DNA of 32,995 nt from Pseudomonadota bacterium (GCA_018261735.1 JAGTRM010000039.1:1-32995), one strand, 5' to 3'; shown: positions 8,620 through 16,873, counted from the first letter of the stretch. Program-made: numbers and translations. The notes: generated by a model not told the origin, from the letters alone.

Positions 8620-8628
8620 ATTTTAGCA
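8620..8628 (-). promoter_or_regulatory. Candidate extended -10 promoter of typA
   Basis: On the minus strand TGC-TAAAAT forms an extended -10 element 32 bases before the typA ATG. No good -35 hexamer is visible, which is tolerable for an extended -10 promoter. Confidence 0.45.
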
Positions 8629-8689
8629 CGCCAAAGCTACATTCTGATGACTAAGGCACTATTTCCTTTTGCGACAGCGATTTACCCGA

Positions 8690-9325
8690 TCAAGGGTAAT
8701 ACACCAGATCATCGCGTTCCACCGGCTCTCCCACAGCACCGAGCAAGCGGGCAAACCCGATCAGCATGCCAGCCGTCGCGCCCCAGACCAAGCGGCCCTC
8801 GTAATCCAGAAAGTGCGATTTGATGCGCATACTGTCCCGCACCACCCAGCGCCGCTCGTAGCGGGCAGGATCAAGCAGCACGGCAGCCGGGATCTCAAAC
8901 ACCTCTTCAACCTCGGACGGGTCCGGGCACAACTGAAAACCCGGCGCCACCAAGCCCACAACCGGCGTCACGCTAAAACGGCTGGAAGTCTGGTACTCGC
9001 CCAAGAGGCCCACCACCTCGACATAGTGCGGCGCCAGGCCGATTTCCTCTTCGGTTTCGCGCAGTGCGGTGGCTATCCGATCCACATCGTGATCTTCATG
9101 CGCACCACCCGGAAAGGAGATTTGCCCAGGATGCGCCGGCAGGTGCGCGGCGCGCCGGGTCAGCAAGATCGTAGGGCCTTGCGGATGCAGCACCAGCGGC
9201 ACCAGCACCGCAGCAAAACGCTCGGCCTTGGCACTGGAAATATCGTGCCCCAGGGGTGCGCCTCCGGCAGCCAGCCGCTCGCGTAAAATTTGCGCCAGTT
9301 GCCCGCGCTCGTTCGGCAGAATCAT
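8690..9325 (-). CDS. CoA pyrophosphatase-type Nudix hydrolase (NudL-like)
   Basis: A 211-residue Nudix hydrolase. The UPF0035/CoA-pyrophosphatase signature LLTRRAAHLPAHPGQISFPG (about residues 54-73) runs directly into the Nudix box, GGAHEDHD then TALRETEEEIGL (73-97), with the metal-binding glutamates in RETEEEIG. These enzymes cleave CoA or acyl-CoA to 3',5'-ADP and acylphosphopantetheine in the cytosol. The ATG at 9325 has AGGG about 8 bases ahead. The gene follows the TRIC-type channel gene, and an exact 23-bp duplication sits at the junction. The substrate is inferred from the family motif only. Confidence 0.88.
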   Translation of the reverse strand: MILPNERGQLAQILRERLAAGGAPLGHDISSAKAERFAAVLVPLVLHPQGPTILLTRRAAHLPAHPGQISFPGGAHEDHDVDRIATALRETEEEIGLAPHYVEVVGLLGEYQTSSRFSVTPVVGLVAPGFQLCPDPSEVEEVFEIPAAVLLDPARYERRWVVRDSMRIKSHFLDYEGRLVWGATAGMLIGFARLLGAVGEPVERDDLVYYP

Positions 9326-9348
9326 TCTTTCACCCTTGGCAAACTCAT
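9322..9348 (-). CDS. Possible 8-codon relay ORF created by the duplication
   Basis: The duplicated ATG at 9348 overlaps the channel stop (ATGA) and opens a frame MSLPRVKE whose TGA in turn overlaps the Nudix ATG. It has its own AGGG upstream. It may only pass ribosomes from one gene to the next; a product is not expected to matter. Confidence 0.25.
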   Translation of the reverse strand: MSLPRVKE

Positions 9349-9367
9349 TCTTTCACCCTTGGCAAAC
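9322..9367. repeat. Exact 23-bp tandem duplication at the channel/Nudix junction
   Basis: Bases 9322-9344 and 9345-9367 are identical. Each copy, read on the minus strand, holds the sequence AAGGGTGAAAGAATGA, that is a Shine-Dalgarno, an ATG and an overlapping TGA. One copy ends the channel gene; the other supplies the ribosome binding site and start of the Nudix gene. Confidence 0.97.
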
Positions 9368-9965
9368 GCAATTCGCGCGAATGGGCCACCAGCCGCAGCA
9401 GCAGTCCGCAAATAAACAACCACCACATGGCCGGTGCTCCGCCGATTTTCATGCCAGCCAGGCCATACCAGACCCCGGCAACCAGCAGAGAAACCGTGCC
9501 ATAAAAATCTTCATGCAAGATGAACGGCACATCGTTGACCATCATGTCGCGCACCAGCCCGCCACCGATCGCCGTTACAAAACCCAGCATGCAAACCCCG
9601 AAAGTATTCACACCCAACTCAATTCCAACCTGTGCACCGGCAATGCTGAACGCCACCAAGCCGATCGAATCCGCCACGATGAACAACTTGTAGAGCAAGC
9701 CGCTGTTTTTGCGATGCAGCTTGATCATCCAGGCCAAAGCGAGCGTCGCAAAGATAATGTAGAGGGGGCTCGCATCAATAAAAATGCGCGGCATGCGCGC
9801 CACCAGCACATCGCGAATCATGCCGCCGCCAATGGCCGTCAACAACGCCAGAATCACCACACCAAGCAGATCGAAGCGCTTGCGAGCGCCAATCAGGTAG
9901 CCAGAGACCGTAAACGATGCCGTACCGACAAGATAGAGTGAATCAAACTGGAGCAAAGTGCTCAT
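9345..9965 (-). CDS. TRIC-type trimeric cation channel family protein (UPF0126)
   Basis: A 206-residue integral membrane protein with two tandem UPF0126 repeats and about seven membrane helices. Each repeat holds the family motif: [19 protein letters not shown] near residue 47 and [19 protein letters not shown] near 137. Bacterial relatives of TRIC form symmetrical trimeric K+/cation channels in the inner membrane; the physiological role in bacteria is unsettled. The protein ends in a short basic tail, LPRVKE, that lies inside a 23-bp duplication shared with the start of the Nudix gene. The ATG at 9965 is preferred over a TTG three codons upstream, though neither has a clear Shine-Dalgarno. 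It is divergent from metG. Confidence 0.88.
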   Translation of the reverse strand: MSTLLQFDSLYLVGTASFTVSGYLIGARKRFDLLGVVILALLTAIGGGMIRDVLVARMPRIFIDASPLYIIFATLALAWMIKLHRKNSGLLYKLFIVADSIGLVAFSIAGAQVGIELGVNTFGVCMLGFVTAIGGGLVRDMMVNDVPFILHEDFYGTVSLLVAGVWYGLAGMKIGGAPAMWWLFICGLLLRLVAHSRELRLPRVKE

Positions 9966-10061
9966 GCCATTCAACGGTCAGGGGAAAACCGTAGTTTATC
10001 AGGCTAGAGAGCATGCCGATCTTCGGAATAAGTCGGCAAGAGCACAAGCCGCGAGCTGCGC

Positions 10062-10067
10062 TATAAT
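10062..10067 (+). promoter_or_regulatory. metG: -10 element of the metG promoter
   Basis: A perfect TATAAT lies 38 bases before the metG ATG in the gap between divergent genes. No convincing -35 box is seen at 16-18 bases upstream, so strength is uncertain. Confidence 0.6.
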
Positions 10068-10104
10068 CTGCGCTTCATTTTCATCAGCTCCCGATCCGGC
10101 CATC

Positions 10105-12129
10105 ATGACGCGCAAGATTCTTGTTACCTCCGCCCTGCCCTATGCCAACGGTGCCATCCACCTTGGTCACCTGGTCGAATACATCCAGACCGACATCTGG
10201 GTACGGATGCAGAAGATGCGCGGAAACACCTGCCACTATGTCTGCGCGGACGACACGCACGGCACGCCGGTGATGCTCTCGGCCGAGAAAGCCGGCATCA
10301 CACCGGAGCAGCTGATTGATCGCGTGAACGCCGAACACCAGGCCGATTTTGCCGGTTTCCATGTCGCCTTCGACAATTACTACAGCACGCACTCGCCGGA
10401 AAACAAGGAACTCGTTTACCGCATCTACGCCGCACTCAAAGCCGACGGCAAGATCGTCAGCCGCACCATCGAGCAACTGTTCGACCCGGAAAAGAACATG
10501 TTCCTGCCCGATCGTTTCGTGAAGGGTGAGTGTCCTAAATGCGGCGCCAAGGACCAGTACGGCGATTCGTGCGAAGTGTGCAGCGCGACCTACAGCCCGA
10601 CCGAACTCAAGAACCCGTACTCCGCCGTATCGGGCGCAACGCCGGTGCTCAAATCGTCCGAGCATTATTTCTTCACGCTCGGCGCCTGCCAGGATTTCCT
10701 CAAGGAGTGGACTGCGCGACCGGGCTCGCTGCAGCCAGAAGCCGCCAACAAGATGCAGGAGTGGCTGGCAGGTGATCTGCGCGACTGGGACATCTCGCGC
10801 GATGCGCCCTACTTCGGCTTCGAGATTCCGGATGCACCGGGCAAGTTCTTCTATGTCTGGCTCGATGCGCCGATCGGCTACATGGCCTCGTTCAAGAACC
10901 TGTGCGACAAGGCTGGAATCGATTTCGACGAATACTGGAAACCGGATTCGACAGCCGAGCTGTACCACTTCATCGGCAAGGACATCCTCTACTTCCACGC
11001 ACTGTTCTGGCCGGCCACGCTGCAATACGCCGGACTGCGCACGCCGACCGGCGTGTTCACCCACGGCTATCTGACCGTCGGCGGACAGAAGATGAGCAAG
11101 AGCCGCGGCACCTTCATTACGGCAAAAAGTTACCTCGACCAGGGCATGAACGCCGAATGGCTGCGCTACTACTACGCTGCCAAGCTCAACAGCAAGATCG
11201 AAGACATCGACTTGAATCTGGAAGACTTCGTCGCCCGCGTGAATGCCGATCTCGTCGGCAAGTACATCAATATCGCCAGCCGCGCCGCCGGCTTCATCGC
11301 CAAGCGTTTTGGCGGCCAACTGGCAGCCAATTTGAACGATTCGCCGCTGCTGGCCCGCCTGCAAGCCGCCTCGGACGAAATCGCCCAGACCTTTGAAGCA
11401 CGCGAGTACGGTCAGGCAATCCGCACGATCATGGCGTTGGCCGATGAAGTGAACCAGTACGTCGACCAGAACAAGCCTTGGGAAATGGCCAAGCAGGAAG
11501 GCCGCGATGCCGAGTTGCAGCAAGTCTGCTCGGTGCTGATCAACGCCTTCCGCCTGCTCACCATTTACCTGAAACCGGTACTGCCGAAGCTCGCCGCGGA
11601 AGTCGAAGCCTTCCTCAACATCGCCCCGCTGGTCTGGAGCGACGCCGGCACGCTGCTCACCGGCCATACGATCAACACCTATCAACACCTGATGACCCGC
11701 ATCGACCCGAAACAGGTCGACGCGCTGGTCGAAGCCAACAAACAAAGCCTGGAACCTGCCGTGACCGAACAAGCCAAACCCGAATATGAAATCCCCGCGA
11801 TCGAGCCGACGATCAGCATCGACGACTTCATGAAGATCGACCTGCGCGTGGCCAAGATTGTCGACGCCACGGCGGTCGAGGGCGCGGACAAGCTGGTGTC
11901 CTTGACGCTCGACATCGGCAGCGAAACGCGCCACGTATTTGCCGGCATCAAGTCCGCCTACAAACCGGAAGACCTGGTCGGCCGCATGACCGTGATGGTC
12001 GCCAATCTTGCCCCGCGCAAGATGAAGTTCGGCCTGTCCGAAGGCATGGTGCTGGCCGCCGGCGGCGATGGCGGTCTCTACATCCTGACCCCGGATGAGG
12101 GTGCCAAGCCGGGTATGCGCGTCAAGTAA
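10105..12129 (+). CDS. metG: Methionyl-tRNA synthetase
   Basis: A 674-residue class I synthetase that charges tRNA-Met with methionine. [15 protein letters not shown] holds the HIGH-type motif (HLGH, residues 19-22), and [11 protein letters not shown] holds KMSKS (about 329-333). The zinc knuckle insert [17 protein letters not shown] has four cysteines and marks the E. coli-like form. The last about 105 residues ([17 protein letters not shown] onward) are the tRNA-binding OB domain used for dimerisation. The start at 10105 gives [16 protein letters not shown], the standard beginning. An open frame continues upstream but would add residues not found in the family. It is a single-gene unit with its own promoter. 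Confidence 0.99.
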   Translation: MTRKILVTSALPYANGAIHLGHLVEYIQTDIWVRMQKMRGNTCHYVCADDTHGTPVMLSAEKAGITPEQLIDRVNAEHQADFAGFHVAFDNYYSTHSPENKELVYRIYAALKADGKIVSRTIEQLFDPEKNMFLPDRFVKGECPKCGAKDQYGDSCEVCSATYSPTELKNPYSAVSGATPVLKSSEHYFFTLGACQDFLKEWTARPGSLQPEAANKMQEWLAGDLRDWDISRDAPYFGFEIPDAPGKFFYVWLDAPIGYMASFKNLCDKAGIDFDEYWKPDSTAELYHFIGKDILYFHALFWPATLQYAGLRTPTGVFTHGYLTVGGQKMSKSRGTFITAKSYLDQGMNAEWLRYYYAAKLNSKIEDIDLNLEDFVARVNADLVGKYINIASRAAGFIAKRFGGQLAANLNDSPLLARLQAASDEIAQTFEAREYGQAIRTIMALADEVNQYVDQNKPWEMAKQEGRDAELQQVCSVLINAFRLLTIYLKPVLPKLAAEVEAFLNIAPLVWSDAGTLLTGHTINTYQHLMTRIDPKQVDALVEANKQSLEPAVTEQAKPEYEIPAIEPTISIDDFMKIDLRVAKIVDATAVEGADKLVSLTLDIGSETRHVFAGIKSAYKPEDLVGRMTVMVANLAPRKMKFGLSEGMVLAAGGDGGLYILTPDEGAKPGMRVK

Positions 12130-12153
12130 ACAGCCAGCTCTTTCCCGCCACGC

Positions 12154-12192
12154 AGGGCACGAAAACACCAAGCAATTGGTTCTTCGTGCTCT
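12154..12192 (+). other. Long imperfect palindrome between metG and the acylphosphatase gene
   Basis: AGGGCACGAA pairs with TTCGTGCTCT (one G-U pair). After a small internal loop, ACCAA pairs with TTGGT around a GCAA tetraloop of the stable GNRA class. No T-run follows, so it is not a standard terminator. It could stabilise the metG mRNA 3' end or be a decayed copy of a dispersed CACGAAG-type repeat. Confidence 0.55.
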
Positions 12193-12226
12193 GTACGTTT
12201 CTGGAGACAGTTTTCAGAGGGTGCGT

Positions 12227-12502
12227 ATGATCGCCAAACGGATTCGTGTTTACGGACTGGTGCAGGGCGTGGGATTTCGCTGGTTTACTTGTCGCGAAGC
12301 CAATCTCCTTGGCATCACGGGCTGGGTCAGAAACCGGTTTGACGGCAGTGTCGAGATTCAGGCGCAAGGACCGGAAGAAGCGGTCAATGCCTTGGCAAGT
12401 TGGGCCCAGCACGGGCCATCCAGCGCCCGGGTTTTGCGGACTGAAATCCTGGATAGCTCGACTGAGCCGTTGGTGGGCTTCAGTGAACGTGAAACGATCT
12501 GA
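12227..12502 (+). CDS. acyP: Acylphosphatase
   Basis: A 91-residue acylphosphatase, the usual size. It hydrolyses carboxyl-phosphate bonds such as acetyl phosphate or 1,3-bisphosphoglycerate. The signature VYGLVQGVGFRWFTCREA carries the catalytic Arg18, and GWVRNRFDGSVEIQAQG carries the catalytic Asn36. The ATG at 12227 has GAGGG about 5 bases ahead; an in-frame GTG two codons earlier would leave no room for that site. It follows metG by about 100 bases and ends about 180 bases before the pigment cluster, to which it shows no functional link. Confidence 0.95.
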   Translation: MIAKRIRVYGLVQGVGFRWFTCREANLLGITGWVRNRFDGSVEIQAQGPEEAVNALASWAQHGPSSARVLRTEILDSSTEPLVGFSERETI

Positions 12503-12618
12503 ATCCATCCGACATCGCAAATTGCACATACGGATTTTTGTCGTTCATCTGGGAAATCATCGTCAATCGAAAGCGTGTCAACAGCTTACAACACATCAAG
12601 AATTCATTACCGAGCTAA

Positions 12619-12677
12619 TTGCCAGTATTCGCAATCGCCTCTGTTAGAATTGCAAAATATTGTAAATATCCTATATT
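12619..12677 (+). promoter_or_regulatory. Candidate promoters of the aryl polyene operon
   Basis: The 180 bases before the cluster are clearly more AT-rich than the surrounding DNA. Two overlapping candidates are seen. The first is an extended -10, TGT-TAGAAT (12642-12650), with a possible TTGCCA at 12619 at a long 20-base spacing. The second is TTGCAA (12650-12655), 16 bases, TATATT (12672-12677). The second would start transcription almost at the first ATG, giving a leaderless message, so the first is preferred. Confidence 0.45.
12649..12666. promoter_or_regulatory. Direct repeat ATTGYAAA spaced one helical turn apart
   Basis: ATTGCAAA (12649-12656) and ATTGTAAA (12659-12666) are 10 bases apart, so they present the same DNA face. 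They overlap the candidate -10 and start region. This arrangement is typical for a dimeric regulator bound head-to-tail. No regulator gene is present in the cluster. Confidence 0.4.
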
Positions 12678-12685
12678 TAAAAGTT

Positions 12686-13426
12686 ATGTATCCACCCTAC
12701 GGCGCAGCGCCTGGTTTTTCGATCCGCAACTGGGCCGCATGGGCGCCGGGGCTGGAAAGCCGGCAAGACTGGCTCGATTGGCGCGCGGATCCCCGGCTGC
12801 CAGTTGGCGACGGTGCGCCCGCAGCCGCATGCCTGCCGCCATTGCTGCGGCGCCGGGCCATGCGGCTCGGCCGCATGGCATTGGAATGCCTCGCAGCCGT
12901 TTCCTGTGACGTACCGGCCGACACCCCGGTCGTTTTTGCCTCCCGTCATGGCGAAGCGCTTCGCTCGCAAGGGCTGATCCGCGAGTTACTCGACGAAGAG
13001 AGCGTTTCCCCGCAATCGTTCAGCCTCTCGGTGCATAACGCCACTCTCGGGCTCTATACCATTGCCAACGGCTGCCATGCCAATGTCACGGCGCTCGCAG
13101 GCAGTAATGCGACAGCATCCGCACTTTTGACCGAGGCAATGGGTCTGCTGGCCGATGGCTTGGCATCGGTTCTGATCATCGCCTGCGATGAAATGTTGCC
13201 TGATTGCTATGCCAGCTACGCGGACGAGCCGCAAGCCCCGTTTGCCTGGGCTGCCGAGCTCGTTGCCAGTGACGAATTTACGCCAAGCATTCAACCAGCG
13301 GTTCCTGCTTCAAGAAACCTGCCCGAATTGCTCGATCTCTTCCGCTTTCTGATCGATCCGCAGCAACCCGTCTGGTGCGCATCTTCCGGCGCCCTGCACT
13401 GGCAACGTGCTGGCGGATCATGCTGA
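12686..13426 (+). CDS. apeC: Ketosynthase-like chain-length factor of the aryl polyene pathway
   Basis: A 246-residue N-terminal-half ketosynthase homologue of the PF13723 type, which opens most aryl polyene clusters. In characterised systems ApeC pairs with the catalytic ketosynthase ApeO as a KS-chain-length-factor heterodimer. The start FSIRNWAAWAPGLESRQDWLDW is typical. The core SVHNATLGLYTIANG and the following ALAGSNATASALLTEAMGLL occupy the nucleophile-elbow region but have no cysteine there, so the protein is not expected to condense by itself. The ATG at 12686 is the first start that gives the family N-terminus; it lacks a clear Shine-Dalgarno, and earlier in-frame starts would add an unrelated AT-rich leader. 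It overlaps the next gene by 7 bases. Confidence 0.82.
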   Translation: MYPPYGAAPGFSIRNWAAWAPGLESRQDWLDWRADPRLPVGDGAPAAACLPPLLRRRAMRLGRMALECLAAVSCDVPADTPVVFASRHGEALRSQGLIRELLDEESVSPQSFSLSVHNATLGLYTIANGCHANVTALAGSNATASALLTEAMGLLADGLASVLIIACDEMLPDCYASYADEPQAPFAWAAELVASDEFTPSIQPAVPASRNLPELLDLFRFLIDPQQPVWCASSGALHWQRAGGSC

Positions 13427-14187
13427 ACGTTGGTCGCCTCTGGCGGGTAATGGCTACCGGATTCTGTTTTGTGATGTTCGGTGTCGGTGGTCTGGGCATT
13501 GCCGGTGCGGCCGTGCCGCTGCTGATTCTGATTCCCGGCCGGCACCGGCGCCAATACCTGACCCGGGAACTGGTTCACCACAGCTTCCGGCTGCATGTCG
13601 CGCTGATGCGACTGACTGGCGCCATCGGCTGCGTAATTCACGGCCGAGAAAAACTGGCGCGCGGCGGGCTTTTGATTCTTGCCAACCACCCCTCGCTGAT
13701 CGACGTGGTCATGCTGATGTCGCTGGTGCATCGCCCCGACTGCATCGTGAAGGCTGCACTGTGGCGCAATCCGTTCACCTGGGGCCCGGTATCGCTGACC
13801 GGTTTCATCAGCAATGCCAGCGGCCCCGAACTCGTCGAGGCTGGTCTTGCATCGGTGCGCAGCGGCAACAACCTGATCATCTTCCCCGAAGGCACGCGCA
13901 CCGTACCGAGCCACCGCTCGACTTTTCAGCGCGGCGCCGCGAATATCGCCTGCCGGGGCGATCTGGCCATCACTCCGGTTATCATCACCTGCACGGAAAC
14001 CTTTCTGACCAAAGGCCAGCCCTGGTACAAGGTGCCGCCGCGCAAGCCGATTTTTGAACTCACGGTACTCGACGATCTGCCGCCATCCAGCCAGATCACC
14101 GGCTCGGACGAACCTGCTCGCCACTCGCGCCGACTGACCGAGTACCTGGAAAACTATTTCTACGGAGAGGTAGAACAACATGGATAA
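13420..14187 (+). CDS. apeD: Lysophospholipid acyltransferase-type (PlsC) protein of the aryl polyene cluster
   Basis: A 255-residue membrane-associated PlsC-family acyltransferase. The acceptor motif NHPSLID carries the H-X4-D pair (His90, Asp95), and FPEGTR (about 155-160) is the glycerol-phosphate binding block. One or two hydrophobic helices near the N-terminus (about 12-40) anchor it. In aryl polyene pathways it is thought to help attach acyl or polyene chains to a glycerolipid anchor; the exact step is inferred. The ATG at 13420 overlaps the apeC stop. A GTG 15 codons earlier would extend deeper into apeC and cannot be ruled out. The gene overlaps the ACP gene by 8 bases. Confidence 0.87.
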   Translation: MLNVGRLWRVMATGFCFVMFGVGGLGIAGAAVPLLILIPGRHRRQYLTRELVHHSFRLHVALMRLTGAIGCVIHGREKLARGGLLILANHPSLIDVVMLMSLVHRPDCIVKAALWRNPFTWGPVSLTGFISNASGPELVEAGLASVRSGNNLIIFPEGTRTVPSHRSTFQRGAANIACRGDLAITPVIITCTETFLTKGQPWYKVPPRKPIFELTVLDDLPPSSQITGSDEPARHSRRLTEYLENYFYGEVEQHG

Positions 14188-14440
14188 GCTGATCGCCGAG
14201 ATCAAGACGCTGCTGATCGACAGCCTGAATCTGGAAGACATCCAGCCTGCGGACATCGATACCGATGCACCCTTGTTTGTCGATGGACTGGGGCTCGATT
14301 CGATCGACGCCCTGGAGCTCGGCGTGGCGCTGCAGCGCCGCTACGGGCTGAGCCTCGCCGGAGATTCGGCCGAAACCCGTCAGCATTTCACCTCGATCGC
14401 GGCGCTGGCCGCGTTTGTCACCACCCACCGAACCAAGTAA
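14180..14440 (+). CDS. apeE: Acyl carrier protein 1 of the aryl polyene synthase
   Basis: An 86-residue acyl carrier protein. The phosphopantetheine attachment serine is Ser41 in GLGLDSIDALEL, the standard DSxD/E motif at the start of helix II. It should carry the growing polyene as a thioester. The start overlaps the acyltransferase gene by 8 bases, with GGAGAGG just ahead. No phosphopantetheinyl transferase gene is seen in this cluster, so activation must rely on one elsewhere. Which of the two ACPs takes the aryl starter cannot be told from sequence alone. Confidence 0.94.
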   Translation: MDKLIAEIKTLLIDSLNLEDIQPADIDTDAPLFVDGLGLDSIDALELGVALQRRYGLSLAGDSAETRQHFTSIAALAAFVTTHRTK

Positions 14441-14449
14441 GAGAAGCAC

Positions 14450-14695
14450 ATGGAAAAACAGGAAATCCACGACTGGATCGCCAAGACGCTGCATGAAACC
14501 TTCGAAATCGACCCGGCCCGGATTACCGCCCAGGCACGTCTGTATGAAGACCTCGATATTGACAGCATTGATGCCGTTGACCTGATGGTGCAGCTGAAAC
14601 AGCACACCGGCAAACGCCTGCAGCCGGAAACGTTCAAGACCGTGCGCACCGTGCAGGACGTGGTTGACGCCGTCTACGCACTCTACCAAGCCTGA
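14450..14695 (+). CDS. apeF: Acyl carrier protein 2 of the aryl polyene synthase
   Basis: An 81-residue acyl carrier protein with Ser39 in DIDSIDAVDL as the phosphopantetheine site. It is more acidic around helix II than the first ACP and quite different elsewhere, so the two are not recent copies. The 9-base gap before it is the only non-overlapping junction in the 17-gene block. The stop overlaps the next start by one base (TGATG). Two distinct ACPs are the rule in aryl polyene clusters. Confidence 0.94.
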   Translation: MEKQEIHDWIAKTLHETFEIDPARITAQARLYEDLDIDSIDAVDLMVQLKQHTGKRLQPETFKTVRTVQDVVDAVYALYQA

Positions 14696-15228
14696 TGCCC
14701 GGCTGGTTTTCCCTGCTGCCGGGCCTCCTGATCCCGGCCTGGTTCTGGCTTGCGCAAGTGCAAGGCTGGCCGTTCTGGCCTGCCGGCTTGCTGCTGGTTC
14801 CGCTCGCCTGGCGCGGAGCGGGCAGCTTGCAATTGCCGCGCTGGGCGCTGCTTGGGGCCACCGCGCTCGGCCTTGCCGCCGTATTCGCTCGGCATGAACT
14901 GCCGGTGCTGTTCTATCCGGTACTGGTCAATGCTGCGTTCCTGGCGCTATTCGGCCTGAGCCTGCGCGCGCGACAGACCGTGATCGAGCGCATCGCCCGC
15001 TTGCGCGAACCAGAGCTGCCGCCGGCGGCGGTTGTCTACACGCGCAAGGTCACGATTGCCTGGTGCATCTTCTTTATCGTGAATGGGCTGATCGCGCTGT
15101 GGACTACGCAGCAGGCGCGCATGGTCTGGACGCTCTACAACGGCGCGATTTCCTACCTGTTGACCGGGCTGATGTTTGCCGGCGAGTGGCTGATCCGGCA
15201 ACGCGTGCGCAGAGGCATTGATGGCTGA
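14695..15228 (+). CDS. apeG: Aryl polyene cluster integral membrane protein (COG4648 type)
   Basis: A 177-residue inner-membrane protein with about five hydrophobic helices (near residues 3-38, 45-62, 66-85, 117-136 and 146-168). The last part, TIAWCIFFIVNGLIALWTT then YNGAISYLLTGLMFAGEW, matches the COG4648 family found almost only in aryl polyene and related clusters. Its biochemical role is unknown; it may hold the synthase at the membrane where the product is passed to the lipid anchor. Starts and stops overlap both neighbours. Confidence 0.85.
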   Translation: MPGWFSLLPGLLIPAWFWLAQVQGWPFWPAGLLLVPLAWRGAGSLQLPRWALLGATALGLAAVFARHELPVLFYPVLVNAAFLALFGLSLRARQTVIERIARLREPELPPAAVVYTRKVTIAWCIFFIVNGLIALWTTQQARMVWTLYNGAISYLLTGLMFAGEWLIRQRVRRGIDG

Positions 15229-16873
15229 GATGCATGCACTGAATCAATTGTTTGCAACCGAAGAGGATCACGGCGTCGTCACGGTACTGCGCGATGATGT
15301 CGCACGCGCTACCAGTTGGTTGCAACGCCAGCCGGCCGGGCCTGCCGCGCTATTCCTCGCCGATGCGCGCCTGTTCGCTACTTGGCTCTTGGCCTGCTGG
15401 CAGGATGGCCGCTGTGTGATCCTGCCCGGTGATGCAACGCCTGCCACCACGCACCATCTGCAGCAACGCCGCGCGCTGCTGTTGGGCGATTTTGCCGCTG
15501 CCGCCCGGCGCGATTGTCCACAGGACGGGCCGGTTGCGGCACTGCGCATCTGTCCGGACAGCCAGCCCGCAGTCGAAGTCTTCACCTCCGGGACCACGGG
15601 CGCGCCGGTCAGCATCGTCAAGGCGCTGCACCAGCTCGATGCCGAAGTACAGGTACTGGACAAGGTGTTCGGCACAAGCTTGTCCCGCGACCTGGCGTTC
15701 CATTCCACCGTCAGCCATCAGCACCTGTACGGCTTGCTGTTCTGCATCCTGTGGCCGCTGGCACGCGGACAACGGGAACTGGCAAGCCTAATCACCTACC
15801 CGGAAGAATTGCTCAGCCGCCAAAGCAACTTCGCGCTGATCTCGAGCCCGGCGTTTCTCAAGCGCCTGCCGCGCGAACTCCCTTGGCCGGCGCCGTCGCA
15901 CTGCCGGCATGTGTTTTCCTCCGGCGGGCCGCTGCCGGCCAGCGCCACGTTGACGGCACGCGACTGCCTGGGCGCAGTCGTGACCGAAATCTACGGCAGC
16001 TCGGAAACCGGCGGCATTGCCCGTCGCAGCGACCCGGCCGCCGACTGGACCGTGCAACCCGGCGTGGACGTGCGCCTCGAAACCAGCGGATGCCTTGCAG
16101 TGCGCTCGCCGTTTTTGCCCGATGCCAACTGGTTCGTCACGGCCGATCGAGCGCGCCTTACCGACAGCGGCTTTGCATTGGCTGGGCGCGATGACCGCAT
16201 CGTCAAGATCGAGGAAAAGCGCATTTCGCTCACCGCGCTGGAAACGAGTCTGCAATCACATGACTGGATCGGCGAAGCTCGCATCGTGCCGCTGGAAGGA
16301 TCGCGCACCGTGCTGGCCGCCGTGGTCGTGCTGTCACATTCCGGCCAGGCAGCCCTTGCCGACATCGGGAAATTCGCGCTCGGCCAGGCGCTGCGCGCGG
16401 CACTGTCCGGCGAGTTCGAACGCATCGCCCTGCCCCGGCGCTGGCGTTTCGTCTCCCAGTTGCCGGTCAACAGCATGGGAAAAACCACCGATTCGGCACT
16501 GGCCGGTCTCTTTGCCGAAAAGCCGCGCCTGCCCAATGTGGTGCAACAGCAAGCAACCGCTACGGGCATAGTGCTGCAGCTTGACCTTGTTCCGGAACTC
16601 GCCTGTTTTGCCGGGCACTTCCCTGATTTGCCCGTGCTGCCCGGCGTCGCCCAACTGGAATGGGCCGTACATTTCGGCAGCGCCTTGCTGGGAACCCCGA
16701 GCGAATTCCAGGGCATGGATGCGATCAAGTTCCAGCAGATCATTCGTCCTGGCAGCCAGATCGAGCTCGCGCTCGACTACCTGCCGACCAAGCAGCAATT
16801 GCAGTTTCGCTATCAATCCGCATCCGGCCAGCATTCGAGCGGCCGCATTCGCCTGGGCAAAAAGACCGCATGA
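15221..16873 (+). CDS. apeH: Fused aryl-acid AMP-ligase and hotdog dehydratase
   Basis: A 550-residue two-domain protein. Residues 1 to about 435 form an ANL-type AMP-ligase: TSGTTG near 122-127, YGSSETGG near 258-265, GRDDRIVK near 322-329 and NSMGKT with the probable catalytic lysine near 421. It should activate a hydroxycinnamate-like acid and load it on an ACP. Residues about 450-550 form a FabZ/ApeI-like hotdog domain with GHFPDLPVLPGVAQLEWA, including the expected histidine. In well-studied clusters these are two proteins (ApeH and ApeI); here one frame joins them with no stop. The ATG at 15221 has GAGG ahead and overlaps apeG by 8 bases. Confidence 0.9.
   Translation: MAEMHALNQLFATEEDHGVVTVLRDDVARATSWLQRQPAGPAALFLADARLFATWLLACWQDGRCVILPGDATPATTHHLQQRRALLLGDFAAAARRDCPQDGPVAALRICPDSQPAVEVFTSGTTGAPVSIVKALHQLDAEVQVLDKVFGTSLSRDLAFHSTVSHQHLYGLLFCILWPLARGQRELASLITYPEELLSRQSNFALISSPAFLKRLPRELPWPAPSHCRHVFSSGGPLPASATLTARDCLGAVVTEIYGSSETGGIARRSDPAADWTVQPGVDVRLETSGCLAVRSPFLPDANWFVTADRARLTDSGFALAGRDDRIVKIEEKRISLTALETSLQSHDWIGEARIVPLEGSRTVLAAVVVLSHSGQAALADIGKFALGQALRAALSGEFERIALPRRWRFVSQLPVNSMGKTTDSALAGLFAEKPRLPNVVQQQATATGIVLQLDLVPELACFAGHFPDLPVLPGVAQLEWAVHFGSALLGTPSEFQGMDAIKFQQIIRPGSQIELALDYLPTKQQLQFRYQSASGQHSSGRIRLGKKTA

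Noticed and set aside
10084..12171. A 695-codon open frame on the minus strand opposite metG
   Set aside because: It is antisense to the whole of an unmistakable metG. The long open frame follows from GC-rich codon bias and its translation shows no family motif.
12507..12539. ATCCG/CGGAT hairpin followed by T after the acylphosphatase gene
   Set aside because: The stem is only 5 bp with a 19-base loop, too weak to call a terminator.
12686..12700. Leaderless first gene from a TTGCAA/TATATT promoter
   Set aside because: Possible, but the extended -10 upstream gives a normal leader and is the simpler reading. Kept as a note in the promoter entry.
14180..14695. The two ACP genes as a recent duplication
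   Set aside because: They share only the phosphopantetheine motif and general fold; the rest differs, as in all such clusters.
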